NCBI GenBank assembly: GCA_030247885.1
Contig: JAPDRO010000007.1
Span: 317,501-381,500 of the forward strand
Direction of reading: 5' to 3'
DNA from: Taxawa tesnikishii (nom. ined.)
Taxonomy: Eukaryota; Ascomycota; Dothideomycetes; Dothideales
Length of the DNA stretch: 64,000 bases
The position numbers and the translations under genes were made by a program. Shown one piece after another: positions 21,670-33,130 of this stretch. The notes under the pieces were generated by a model that was given only the letters and a program-made list of their open reading frames with translations, was not told the origin of the DNA and did not search any database. Numbering within the stretch: position 1 is the first letter of the stretch; each line of letters begins with the position of its first letter.

Positions 21670-23358
21670 CTTCTTTACACGAGCGTCGGAGACACGGCAG
21701 ATGGAGATGGACAGAGATGTCACAGTTGCATGAGTAGAGTTGCCGGAAGACTGGAGGAAGGGCAGGTCAGTGGCTGATGTCGAACAGGTCGTGGGCTAGA
21801 CAATGCAGCTGCAGGCAGGCATCTGGCAGCTGGCAGCTGGCATGGTCGGGATGGGATGCTGCGTCGGCCCGTCCAACGGGACACACAAAGACTCACAATA
21901 CCAACAAAGACGCTGTACTCGGCTAGACCTGCTGTCTCCCGATGCCCTCTGCCCCGGAGCTCAAACTCAGGGTTAGCAGTGGTGTAGCTGTACAGGCTGC
22001 GCGTGGAGACTGGCGTACGGGACCCGGAAAGAGACGCGCTGGGTGCTGGCTGGGTCGCACAAAACACGGGAGGACGCAGTGCAATGCTCTGCTCTGCTCT
22101 GCTCTGCTCTGCTCTGCTCTGCTCTGCTCTGCTCTGCTCTGCTCTGTGGTCGATAGTGTGCGGTGCTGTTGCACGGTAGCGGAACGGTGGGGCGCGAAAA
22201 GGATGCTCTCGAAAGATGCTGGTGGTGTGGGTGTTGAAGTGCAGGAGAAGGCGGCGCTGGCGGAGGTTGAGAACGGTGGTGAGGGTCCGGCAGGGAGGGG
22301 TCAAGCAATGGCGGTGAAATGCTGCTGTAGAGGTGTAAGTAGTACGTCGCAAGCAGACAGATCAGAGCAGCTCGACGGCGATTGGAGGGGACGCTGCTGC
22401 TGGTCTGCGGGTGGAGTAGATTAAGCCGTTGGTGGGTGCATAGTATTGTCACTAAGGTGCAGGTGTGCTGCAAGTCATTGCGCTTCCCCTGTATTGTGCC
22501 TGTCCCTGTCGCTGTCCCCTGTCGCTGTGCCCTGTCCCTGAAAAATGCCCGACACCGAGCTAGCGCGCCTTTTTCCGGATCATGTGAAGGCCGACTCGCG
22601 ACTCGCCTGCGACACACTCCACGGACGCGGCTCTGCGTGTGCGTCTGTCGTGTCTGTTCCCTTCCCCGATTGCTCCCGTCTAGACGGACACTCGAAGTTG
22701 CAGAGGTGCTGCGCTGTGCTGTGCTGTGCTGTTGCTGCTGCCAATGGCGAGTCCCTCCGAGTCGTAGGAATGCCGAGCTGCCGGAAATCCGTGTGAGGGA
22801 GGCCGCAAAACGCAATGTACAGCACTCGGCAGAACTTGCACCCCTAGCGTCGGTTCTTCATCGCCGCCTCACCTCAGTACTTGCGATGCTCGAGACGGGG
22901 AAGGTGTCGCCGCTCTGGAATGTCTCGCTCGAGGCAAAGCGGACCCATGTGCGTCGCTACAGGTACGTACACATAGCACAGCTTGGCCATATGACATGCA
23001 GAGACAACCTTCTCACATTCCTCCTCTGAGGTGTGGACGTTGTCTTCCAGCTTGACTGCGTGATTACCAAACCTCCTTTCACTCTGCTTGCAAAGGCAAC
23101 AGTCGATTCGGCAACTGTTTCCTTCCCTCGCCGATAGCTCGTTGCCCCGGCTACCCGTACACATGTCCCATCTATAGACGCCATCCTTGTTCCCGTTCCT
23201 CATGATCTGCGTTTGGCGCCGCCCCGCAAATCTCGTATCAGCCTGAAACACCAGCGCTGGAACGCGACGTTTTGCACGCTGCGAAGCTTCTCTCCACGTC
23301 AACGTCAACCACAACCATCGCAAACTCCCTCTCATACCGTCTCTCATCACCCGCAGCC
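21670..23358. other. Divergent intergenic region with pentanucleotide repeat
   Basis: This 1.7-kb gap separates the RhoGAP gene (minus) from BET2 (plus) and carries both promoters and leaders. It contains the GCTCT repeat, a cctgtccctgtcgctgtccc-type degenerate repeat at about 22495-22540 and short CTG/GCT runs near 22710. The open frames across it are products of low complexity; none has protein signatures. Confidence 0.5.
22086..22145. repeat. Pentanucleotide microsatellite (GCTCT)12
   Basis: Twelve perfect copies of GCTCT span 60 bp. On the minus strand this is (AGAGC)n and lies about 420 bp upstream of the RhoGAP start, probably in its promoter or long 5' leader. As the unit is not a multiple of three, all three frames cycle through the same Glu/Gln/Ser/Arg/Ala pentapeptide, which explains the apparent open frames here. 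Confidence 0.98.
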
Positions 23359-24589
23359 ATGTCGCTTGTTGCTGGCCCCGGACGCGGCGGCTCCGGTCTG
23401 AACGACCTGCCCGACGAGCTTCAGCTGTGCATCGACAGACACGTTCAGTACATTCAGAGCCTTGATACCGTGCGCGGCACCCAGTTCAGCCTTCCTTGTC
23501 GCTGGAGCTGACGCTGACAGGATAGTAGCGAAGGAATGAGCTCGAGTACTGGTTTACTGAACATCTCCGGATGAGTGGAATCTACTGGGGCCTGACCGCA
23601 CTGCACCTGCTTGGGCATCCTGAAGCGCTGCCTAGACAAGGCGTCCTCGACTTTGTGTTCTCCTGCTTGCACGACAACGGCGGTTTCGGCGCAGCCCCGG
23701 ACATGACCCCCACATGCTATACACCGTCAGTGCTGTGCAGATTTTGGTCACCTTGAATGCTTTGGATGATCTCGAGCGGAGGGTCGAACACGGAAAGGAA
23801 AAGATCGGTCGCTGTATGCCGCAATGTGATATCATCGCATCCGGCCGGCATGGACTGACAGCAGACAGATATCGCAGGACTACAGGATCGCGGCACAGGT
23901 ACCTTTGCCGGCGATAAGTGGGGTGAAACGGACACGCGATTTCTCTACGGTGCCTTCAACGCGCTCTCACTCCTTGGCCTAATGCATCTCGTGGACGTGC
24001 AGAAAGCTGTGGAGCATGTCCGTTCGTGCGCGAACTTCGACGGAGGATACGGGCTGGGTCCCGGAGCAGAGTCGCATTCGGGTCAGATCTTTACCTGCGT
24101 CGGTGCGCTGTCAATAGCCGGAAGACTGGATCTCGTCGACGTTGACAGACTTGGTGGATGGCTCAGCGAACGACAACTGAGCAACGGAGGTCTTAACGGG
24201 CGACCGCAGAAGCTTGAGGATGTCTGCTACAGCTGGTGGGTGATGAGCAGTCTGGCCATGATTGACAGACTGCACTGGATAGATGCAGACAAACTTTCGG
24301 AGTTTATCCTCAGGTGTCAGGTAGGGTGCACGTCCTGTCGTGCAGGCGTAATGCTCACCTTGTGCAGGATCCAGAGCTTGGTGGTATTGCTGATAGGCCG
24401 GGTGACATGGTTGACGTCTTCCATACCGTTTTCGGTGTCGCCGGACTCAGCTTGCTCAAGTACCCAGGCCTTGTGGAGGTTGATCCCAGATAGTGAGTCT
24501 TTCGGTGATGTACGTGGACCGCTGTTTACTAACTACAGAACTGCAGCTGCATGCCACGAGCGGTCACGCGGCGTGCTCTAGGGAAGTGA
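23359..24589 (+). CDS. BET2: Rab geranylgeranyltransferase (GGTase II) beta subunit
   Basis: Bet2 forms the catalytic zinc subunit of RabGGTase with Bet4 and prenylates Rab GTPases presented by REP. Exons are 23359-23469, 23529-23813, 23869-24320, 24368-24492 and 24547-24589. Seen are [18 protein letters not shown] across intron 1, [20 protein letters not shown], the repeat motifs [50 protein letters not shown] (Zn ligands Asp and Cys in [10 protein letters not shown]), [14 protein letters not shown] (Zn-ligand His) and the ending [10 protein letters not shown]. One base is missing from the C4 run at 23695-23698; with it [16 protein letters not shown] reads through and the total is 338 aa, divisible by three. 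The last intron needs the second of two AGs (gaactgcag), because the nearer one would create an immediate stop. Confidence 0.95.
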
Positions 24590-25606
24590 GAAAGTGGTGT
24601 TTGTATGGTAGTGCCACATGACCAATCCCTTTGCCCCAAAAGGAGTAATGCCTTACATTACCACTACGCTGATGTTCAGCCCACACCACATCACTCTTGC
24701 AATCTAATAACCCGATTCGTTACATCTGTAGAATCCGGGATACAAGGCAAGAGAAGACGGACTGACGGGCTTCCTCCGCGTAACCGGATGCGCGACGCGT
24801 TCGGAGGCGGAGTAGCTGCACATATCTAGCACAGTAAAAGATGGGTACCAGACTCAATCGAACATGAAGAAGCCATCGCCCGCGAAGCCCGTAGTCAAGT
24901 TTCCGTCGCGTCTTTGGACGCTGCAGCACGCTGCAGCACGCTCCAGCAAGCAGTCTGGCGGCAGGCGGACAAGCGTCTCCCACGACGCCCTCGTACACTC
25001 TCCGCGCACCATCGCTCGTGCACATGTCTAGGAGGCGTCTCGCGAACCCGTCTGCTGGACCGACATTTGCAGCCGGGCATTTGAGTGTGCACGCCGTCAC
25101 GGTTGCCGTGCGTCTCGATCAAAGATGACAATGCCATCGAAATCGGAGCCGAAAGCCCGGCACGCGACTTCCCTTGTCGGTCGGGGTTCGCGATGCCCGA
25201 CCGCACCGTACCTTCCACCTTCCACCTTCCACCTTCCAACTCCTCCCACTCTCGACGAACGCAACACACGAGACGAGACGAGACGATACGAGACGAGACG
25301 GATCGAGCAGCGACGACCATCCAGCGCCATCCCGCCTCGACCCGACCCTGCTCTATCACTGCCGCTCTACAATCCCTCTTCTCTCTTTCTCTCTTTCTCT
25401 CTTTCTCTCTTTCTCTCTTTCTCTCTTTCTCTCTTTCTCCTTCTCCCCTTCGCCGCCACTCCTTCGCCCTGGACAGCACTCTCCTTCACTCTTTTGCTCC
25501 ATCCTGTCTTTGCTTCCCTTTGCTACGATTGCTGCTGCACTGCTGTTTCCTCTCCTTCGCCGCACACGCTGGCACCCATTGACGACTGCATCTTAACCGC
25601 CACACA
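24590..25606. other. Intergenic region with repeats, upstream of the zinc-finger gene
   Basis: It holds three low-complexity tracts: CCTTCCA-type 7-mers at about 25209-25236, a cgagacgagacgaga run at about 25258-25300, and the CTCTTTCT polypyrimidine repeat. CT-rich tracts just before start codons are typical of strong filamentous-fungal promoters and leaders. No gene is seen. Confidence 0.55.
25380..25437. repeat. Octanucleotide polypyrimidine repeat (CTCTTTCT)n, about 7 copies
   Basis: About seven near-perfect copies of CTCTTTCT lie 170 bp upstream of the zinc-finger gene's ATG on the coding strand. The position and strand suit a pyrimidine-rich promoter or leader element, but it may simply be a microsatellite. 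Confidence 0.9.
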
Positions 25607-27176
25607 ATGGCTTCCAACCCGTTCCCGAGCAGCAGCATCCCCTTACTCTGCAACATATGCCCAAAGAAACCAAACTTCAGCGATACCTCCCATTTACTCA
25701 CCCACATTGCCAGCAAAGGCCATCTATCCCACTACTACAAGACCAAAGTCCGCTCCAGCAACGAAGAGGCCTCCAGGAAACTCGTCGAGGAGTACGACGC
25801 TTGGTATGCAGCTTGCCACATCGAAGATCTCATGTCCGAGCGTCTCGACCAGAAGGACCGCCGCAAGTCGAGGGGGCGTTTGCCAGTCACTTCAGGTTCG
25901 TGTGCAGCCTCACCTACCGCCCAGCTACCCATTCACGAGCCATTATCTTCCATGTGCAACTTCTCCTAGACTGACGCCGTTTGGATATAGGTCCGCCGTC
26001 CAAGCCACCAACTACACGCAATCGTCTTCCCCAAGATCCACTCGACCCTCGCTTGTCTCAACGCATCAAGATGGAGCCACAGTCCCGCGGTGCATCACCA
26101 TTTGTCGACCCTACCGCCATACACAGGATTTACGGACCACCGATGCAGATGTGGCCGATCACTCCATACGTGGCTGCTCCCACCTTTAAGAAAGAAGAGG
26201 AACCATCCAGTGAGACATCCACCATACCCCTGAGAAGAAATCACCGCCGTCGAGTTCACAGCCGGTCAACGATTGAAGAGGACGAGGAGTTTGACGAACT
26301 GGATCAGCCAAGCCAGCAGGACGCGAGCAAGCTCAAAGGAGTGCTATGGCCAGGCATGAATATGTTCGATTCTGCTACACCGGATATGAGGCGGAAGCGC
26401 AACCAGAAGAAGGCAACGTCGGTTGTCGAGCATTTAGAGACTATGTCCCAGACAGTGGAGGCGACCGAACTAATTTTCTCTCCTTCTGGCTCTTTGAGAA
26501 GGGCCCGGACGATCTCTGGACAACCCGACTCTGACAGCGAACCACTGAAGGGCGAAGACACACCTCCCAAGAAGAGAAGGGCCAGCAGTCAGTCTTCCGT
26601 AGTATCGTGTCACCTGTGCAAGGCTGACTGTAATCAGGGAGAACGTCCGATCGTCGCGCTCTTGCAGAGAGGGATACCAACACGGCCACGCGCACGCGAC
26701 CACGCCGCAAGCGCGATCAGCCCCTGTTCTATGGCACTCCTAAGCCGTACTATGGCGAGGAACAAAGCGACGATGACTTGACCTATGCCAAAACCTTAAA
26801 GCGCAAGCGCAAGCTGGCGGTACACCGCGACAATGACGATGTCGAGAATGACGAAACGACTACTATGAAATACCTGACTTCCGAATTCAGGAATCCCGTT
26901 CCTCAGATTGACACCCACCGACCGGACAACTACCTCACCATGCCGAACCCTTTCCGGCCGGTCGACCCTGCATACTTTGCGCATGGCATGAGCACATTCC
27001 AGCCTGACTACATCGCGAATCCTTTCTCCTACGAACCATCTGTCCTGCCACACTGGGACTTTATCGGCCAAGATCTGAACACCGCCATCGCCAACCCACT
27101 CTTCATGGGAACGTACCAGCCCGGTGTGGACGAAGATGACGAGAGGACTATCTCGGCCGTAACTTCCGACAACTGA
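25607..27176 (+). CDS. Fungal protein with one N-terminal zinc-finger-like motif
   Basis: Exons are 25607-25895, 25991-26587 and 26638-27176 (introns of 95 and 50 bp), giving 474 aa. Residues 15-45 hold one finger, CNICPKKPNF, then HLLTHIASKGHLSHYYK, which resembles U1-like or matrin-type C2H2 fingers that bind RNA or DNA. The rest is charged and probably disordered, with acidic TIEEDEEFDELDQ, basic PPKKRRAS and RTRPRRKRDQPLFYGTPK patches that suggest nuclear localisation, and a C-terminal aromatic/Pro-rich segment (NPFRPVDPAYFAHGMSTF). The 50-bp intron was placed by the donor gtcagt, the branch-like ctgac and acceptor atcag, which restore a single frame. I recognise it only as a conserved-looking fungal hypothetical; a role in transcription is inference. 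Confidence 0.75.
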
Positions 27177-28079
27177 GGAAGTATATTCTCCGTGTGTCTT
27201 AAATTCGCCTTCTGTATCCGACACCTCTAATCTTCTCCCTGGCTGCATGCAAACGATCATCTCGATAGGAGTATCGCACACCGCCGACTGCTTCCCTTTG
27301 CCTGCCGTACCTCGCTTCTTTTACAGCTACCATTGTCCGGTTTGCAACCACATCTAATGCTTTGTCTCTTGCATGGGCGGAGTCCTCGGCTTGTCACATG
27401 AACTGCAGCGCGGAATTTCCGCTCTGCCCTTCTCGCATCACCACTGGTCCCTTTTGTCTTTTATTTCGACCACGCCAAGGATAATGGCTAACGCATGCTG
27501 CTATGAATTACGAAGCTTGTTGAATGAGCTCTTCAAGCGGAGCGGTTGTCAAACCAAGAAAGGGGAAACGTATTTAGCGCTATATACTTCGCTTCATGTA
27601 CTACCTCATGTACTACAATAGCTTGCGCCAACACCGGTCGCAGCGGCCTCGGTCCTCTCCGCTATTCGTAAAGAAGTCGCCCCTCTGTTAAAGTGCTCGG
27701 TAGTGAAATTTGACAGGCTCTGTTTGTTACATCTGAACTGCGCGCTAGGAGGTTGCTGTCTCCGTCCCGGCACACTCCAACGCTGAGTTCCAGAGCATCC
27801 GGGCGTTTCACAGTCTCTGCAACGGGCAGAAACTCTCCGCTGAGATTCAAAGCGGAAAAACAAAATCTTGCAGAAGGACTTCAGGTGCAGCATCACAAGG
27901 AACGATACAGCGTGTTGTATTACGAAAGACGAGAGAACCAAACCCTTTCCCAGACAACAGCGGTTCAGCCAAACGTTACGCCTTGCCTGTCTTCGCGGTA
28001 TACATCCTCGTGAGCAGGTTGATGCGATCCTACCGCTTCTTATCCCTGGCACTTGCTTCCATCCTCCTCACCAGCCCCT
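27177..28079. other. 3' region between convergent genes
   Basis: About 900 bp separates the stops of the zinc-finger gene (plus) and the MadBub gene (minus). It is AT-richer than its surroundings and holds no supported gene; it is probably the two 3' UTRs plus spacer. Confidence 0.5.
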
Positions 28080-31000
28080 TCAGTCCCACCCCTTCTCGCA
28101 GTTCGCGACAAGCCAGCTCTCCATTTTCTCCCTGACAGCTTTCATTCCCTTGACCAAGGGCAACCTGCCAGTCTCTTCTTGCTCCGCATGCGCAAGCGGA
28201 TTCAACAGCAGCGCGAAGAGCTCGCTCCAGATGTCGCACTGCCAGTACCTCTTCAGGGTGTCGCGGATACGGTAAGTCTTCGTCGCGCCCTGTCCCAATC
28301 CACCGCCCCTCTCCGCCACCGTTTGCATGTACTTGCCGAATAGCAGGGAGTGGACGAGGCCGGCCAGACCGTGGTAGTCGACCTGGTAGGTCCAGGGTCT
28401 CATCTCCCTCATCTCGGCGCAATCGGCTTCCGTGGTCTGCCAATCGGCGACGAACTGCACGTCGTTCCTGAAGACCTTCATGTCGATTCCTCTGCCGAAG
28501 TCGATCAGGCTCACGCCTTTGGCGGCCCATCCGTCGCTGCCATCACGGGTGTATCGCGCGCTCCAATCGGCGTCTGCGACGTTCTCGAAGCGAACGAGAA
28601 CGTTGTCGCCTTTCAGGTCGCCGTGAATGATGCCCTTGGCGTGCAACGCTTCGACGGTGCGCAGAAGCTCGATGGAGAAGAAGATGGCGAGCTGCTCGTC
28701 CATGCCTGCGCCTTCTGCACGCGCTACGTTGACCAAATCGAGCAGCGTACCTTGGTCGCGGAACTGCTCGAGCAAGAAGCCTTCGTCTCTGAACATGTGC
28801 ATCTCGTACGCCTGCACTATGCTCTCTGCTGCGCGGCTGACGCCTAGCCGGCGGTGCGCTTGCCGGATCATGTAGAATTCCCACGCGGACGGTGGGTCTT
28901 CCATCTTGATGGCTTCCAGAGACGATCGCTTCATGGCGGAGAAAGTTCCCACGCCCATCTGCGCCGGGGTGTCTTCTTCGTCCTCGGAGGTCCGAGTGTT
29001 GGAAACCCCGCTGTTCTCGACGAGGTACACGGGTGCAAACGCGCCGGCACCGAGCTCGCGCTTGACGGTGTAGACGTTGTCGGTGCCGTTGAAGCGGAGC
29101 ATGGGCGGCAAGGACAGAGTAGTCGCTGTCTTTTCTCCGTTGGTGCTGCTCCTGCCAGCTTTGCCGACGCTCTTCGCGAATTTCCTGATTTCCGCCGTCC
29201 TACTGGATTCTACATCGAGATCCTCATGATAGCCATCATAAGTAGACAAGGGAGGGCGAATCTGACTTAGGATCGCCTGCCTGATGTTTGGATCCATAGG
29301 GTTGCATTGGGTGTCATGGATTATAGGACCTTTGTTGGGAGGCTCGGATGCTGCCGCGCCAGCGAGGGCACGACCTAAAGGTTGTTTCTGCTTGCTCACA
29401 GCGGCACCAAAGGATACTATTCCCTTCGTTGTTTTGGTGCGGATGGGCTGCAGCACTTTGTGCTTGCCTCCTGCGGACTCGGAAACCAGGTCTTGGAACG
29501 GGCTGCTCCATGGTCCATCATCCGTCTCTGGGATCGAGTCGACCGCGTTGTTCGCTTTTCTGCTGGGAGTCTTCGCGTTGAAGTAGTCCTTCTCCGTCCG
29601 TCCCGTCGGTAGGCCCAGGGATGACTCTGTCTTCTCCACGATGGGGGTCATGAAAGACAGTCGACTCTGAGCCGCAAATGCTGGATTTCGAAATTGGGTC
29701 GTGACAGGCTCGTAGTCCTCTGGAGGTAGTGGAATGTATCGCGTCTTGGGCTCTTCCTCTAGCGGCGTGACAAGCTCCTGTGATTGCTCCGGAGCCTCTT
29801 CTTCATCCTCTTTCGAATTCTCCTCCAAAGGCGAGTCATGGAAGATTTGCATTCTCGCCTGCTTTGGCGCCTCAGCAGAGGCATTTTCATGTTCTCGATT
29901 TATTGCGTGCTTGCTGGCAGAGAAGTCAGACCAACCGGTAACATCAGATTTAGCATCGTCATCATCCTTCCCTCCTTCTTCTGCCGTTGCCTCTGCAGCC
30001 ATGATCTCTTTTCTTGTCTCATCGCCGTATTCACTCCCAGGTGCAGAAGAGACATTTCCTGTTTGTGTGCTCTCACCGCCGTCAGTAGTATAGTCGTCAT
30101 CGCTATCGCTTTCGCTCTCCGAATCGTCAGGGCTCTCCTCGGTTGTCTTGACCGGCTGATTGAAGATGCCATAAATCTCCTCCATAGCCTCGCGGGTATT
30201 GATCGTCATGGTGGGCTCGGCAGTGGCCTTCTTCTTGCGAATCTTAGCTCCAGTCGGGGAGTTCATATTCAGTTGGACTGGGGAACAATCAGCTCATACT
30301 CATTCGAAAGCAATCTAAACGCACTGGTTTGGGTCTCCTTCTGGACAGTTTGGACGTCCATCACTTTGATCTTGCGTGTGCGGTTTGCCCTTTCCTCCCG
30401 TCTCATCCGCCTCGCGATTTCTCTGTCTCTCTGCGAAGGCGCAGCGTTCTCATCGTTCTCATCGTTCAGCGCCATGACCTTGGATGGCTTGCTGATACTG
30501 GAAATCACACGGTCAGTAGAGACTTGATTCGGCGTCTGTTTAGCAGCTCCATCTGCAAAGATTTCAAAGCCTCGTTGTTGCTTCTGCTTGGGAGATGAAC
30601 AAGATTGGGGAGCAACCTGCGCCGCTTGATCCGCGAAAATCTGGAGGCCTCGTTGCTCTTTCTGTTCGGAAGATGGTTGAGGTTGGAAAGCCGATCCTTT
30701 AGCAACGTGCTGTTCAGACGGAAGAGGAGAATCGTCCTCGAATATCTGAAATCCTCTCTGCTTCTTGTGTTGTGTTGGAGACCCCGGAGCAACCTTTTCT
30801 TCGACAAGTTCGGCTTGCAGCCTCTTCTCTGAAGCCCAATCGCGCTGCAACCAACCCCTGTGGGCAGCCCTGAGTTCTTCAAAGCAGTACTCGAGGGAAG
30901 GGTCGTTGGGATCTGGATAAACAGCCTCTAAATTCACAAAGACGCACTCGGGTCTACCAGTTTTCGGGTTGATGATTCGTTGAGAGTCATGATTACTAGA

Positions 31001-32094
31001 TTCGTATGCTCGGGGAGAAGATGTAGATGACTGAAAACACAAAACGCGCAGAAACGCCAGCCATTAGTCCTGTGGTCGTGAACAAAGGTTCGGCTGTGAG
31101 GCGAAAGTGGGATGGTAGCTTACCTTGAAAACCTGCATCTTGGGTACCCCGGTGTTTGTCTTGCCGACTTTGAGGGTTTCGCCCACCCATGCCTTTGGTT
31201 CATGCGAGTTCTCCTTCTTCCGGGTCGCTAATGACCCTATACTATCCCATCCTTTCCGTGAATCTCTTAGTCCCAAGGTATCTTTACCGTCCACCCCTTC
31301 ATCTGAGAATATAGCCATTTTTGAGCTCTTCGTCTTCCTGTTTGCACTGGGCCGGCTATCGGACTGTTGTGCTGTGGAGGAACTGGAAGAAGCGAACGGA
31401 TCGATCTTTGCCGCCAGTGCAGGGCGAACGGTTGGGATCACTGGGCTTGTGGGCTCCGCAAGGTCCTGCGGCTGTGCCTCTTTCCTGCGCTCGAACTCTC
31501 CAAACTTTCTGAGCAAACGAGCGGCGGGTGTGGCCCCTTCTCTAGACCAAGCTTGTACACCTCTTCCGCCTGTGTCCATCTGCCCGCAGACTCCAGCCAG
31601 GCTGCAAATTCGTCATAGTACAACGCAAGCGTCTCGCCGACGCCATTGCGAGCCATGAAGACGAAGGTCTCACGCGGAGAGTCCGAGAACAGACGAATGT
31701 AGTGGAGCCATAACTTCAGGTAACGCGGATCGTTCTTGTAGTTGTTCGATGAAAGAAAGGTCCTTGTTGCGCGCTCAAGCAGAGGAAGGAGCTGTGACTG
31801 TGGTGTTGCTTGCGCGGAGGGGTATGCGTCGAGAGTCCATTTTACGTAGCGGTCGTAAACATCCAACGGATCATCAGACTCCTCAATCTGTGCGACCTCT
31901 TTCTCGTACTCCTGGCGGACGGCGCTGTTCAAGTCCTGTGTCTGAGATGCGGCTGCTGCGCCAGTGAGCGGCGGCGAGTATAGGGCAGCAAGGGCTTTCG
32001 CTGAACGACCGCTTGGGAGGGCCTGGATGTTTTCCTTGTGGTCTTCGATCACATTGAAATCGATCAAATCCTGTACCTGCACCGGCGGGGCCAT
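28080..32094 (-). CDS. BUB1: MadBub: spindle-checkpoint kinase with both Mad3/BubR1 and Bub1 features
   Basis: This kinetochore protein guards against premature anaphase. Exons are 32094-31124, 31030-30325 and 30277-28080 (introns of 93 and 47 bp). One base is missing from the C4 run at 31534-31537; with it the protein is 1291 aa. Order: KEN box at residues 20-22 (DHKENIQALP); the Mad3/Bub1 TPR domain (DPLDVYDRYVKWTLDAYP, DPRYLKLWLHYIRLFSD, GRWTQAEEVYKLGLEKGA); a second KEN box (ATRKKENSHEPKAW); three Fx[IL]Fx[DE]-like motifs (FQIFED, LQIFAD, FEIFAD), each preceded by QRG; a conserved linker PTMTINTREAMEEIYGIFNQ; and a Bub1-type kinase domain with ELGAGAFAPVYLV, AIKMEDPPSAWEFY, catalytic HGDLKGDN and LIDFGRGID. 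The kinase motifs are intact, so activity is expected. KEN boxes and kinase in one gene mark an unduplicated MadBub. It is divergent from the Nudix gene across 266 bp. Confidence 0.95.
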
Positions 32095-32360
32095 GTTGTC
32101 AGTGACGGGTGGTTTTTGCGGTCCGGGTGTCGCGTGTCGCCTGCACGCCTAGAAGAGAGCAAAGGGACGGACGTGGATGTTTACAAACAAACAGCGACGC
32201 CAAGACATTCACATGCTCGGGGCACCAGAACAGAACCCCCACGCCCGACGCCCGATTCGGCAACAATGACGTTTCGAAATCTCCAAGAGCCCGACGGCTG
32301 TGGTCACGATCGAAATTCACTCTAGTATACATGTAAATACCTTTCTGTGGTGATAATCAG
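32095..32360. promoter_or_regulatory. Short shared promoter between MadBub and the Nudix gene
   Basis: Only 266 bp separate the two start codons on opposite strands, so their regulatory DNA must overlap. I see no TATA box facing either gene and no recognisable cell-cycle element. Confidence 0.5.
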
Positions 32361-33130
32361 ATGCCGTCGCCTGCGGCCCGCCAACGCCTCGTCTCTTCTC
32401 TGTCATCTTTGCGGCCGACTGCTTCCACCCTCTGCAGGTTCAAGGGATCCTGCCCTCTCCGTCAATCGTCGCTTGTCTTGTCCTCGTCCTTCTCGCATTG
32501 CTCCGCCGCCATGAAAGCGCAGAAAGGCGAGATCACGAAAATCACCGACACCTCGACGTCCGAGACGAAATGGGTCGCCCTGCAAAAGATCGATTGGATC
32601 GATCAGAGCGGCAAAGAGCGCATCTGGGAGGTCGCATCACGCAAGACCCGCGGCAAGGCCGGCGTTGATGCAGTCGCGATGGGCAACATCATTCACCACC
32701 CATCCAAGCCTCCGACCACGATCCTGGTACTGCAGTACCGCCCTCCCATCGACAGGATTACGGTCGAATGGCCCGCAGGTTTGGTGGACGCCAACGAGAC
32801 CGTGGAGGAGGCAGCGGTGCGAGAGTTGAGAGAAGAGACCGGATACGAGGGGCGCGTCTTGAGCGTGAGTCCGGTGATTGCGGCCGATCCGGGAATGACT
32901 TCTGCAAACATGCAGCTGGCCATGATGGAGGTGCATCTGAAGGAGGGCGATGCGGAGCCAGAGCAGCATTTGGATGAGGGAGAACACATTGAGCGTGTCG
33001 TGGTGCCGTTGGAAGAGCTGTACGAGAGACTCGTCGAGTACTCGAAAAAGACGGCGTGATGGTATCAGCGAAGCTGTTTCATTGGGCGGCGGGCATGTAC
33101 TACGCGAGGACAACCATGGCGGGGAAGTGA
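32361..33130 (+). CDS. YSA1: Nudix hydrolase, ADP-sugar (ADP-ribose) pyrophosphatase
   Basis: Ysa1-type enzymes hydrolyse ADP-ribose and related nucleoside-diphosphate sugars to AMP and a sugar phosphate. The Nudix box reads GLVDANETVEEAAVRELREETGYEG and fits GX5EX7REUXEEXGU. Upstream WEVASRKTRGKAGVDAVAM and downstream SPVIAADPGMTSANMQLAMM match the family. The first ATG, at 32361, gives a 50-residue Ser/Arg/Leu-rich start that resembles a mitochondrial presequence; a second ATG at 32511 (MKAQKGEI) gives the size of cytosolic members. Both forms may be made. One base is missing from the A5 run at 33045-33049. With it the family C-terminus SAKLFHWAAGMYYAR is restored and the stop falls at 33128-33130, giving 256 aa from the first ATG. 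Confidence 0.9.

Noticed and set aside
22086-22145. Long Ser/Arg/Ala/Glu/Gln repeat proteins on the minus strand
   Set aside because: They are translations of the GCTCT microsatellite, open in every frame, with no conserved flanks.
25085-26189. Large open frames overlapping the zinc-finger gene on the plus strand
   Set aside because: They arise from pyrimidine repeats and read the zinc-finger gene out of frame; composition is Ser/Leu/Phe-rich and non-protein-like.
28053-30527. Plus-strand open frames opposite MadBub
   Set aside because: Antisense shadows of a long GC-rich coding exon; no domain signatures.
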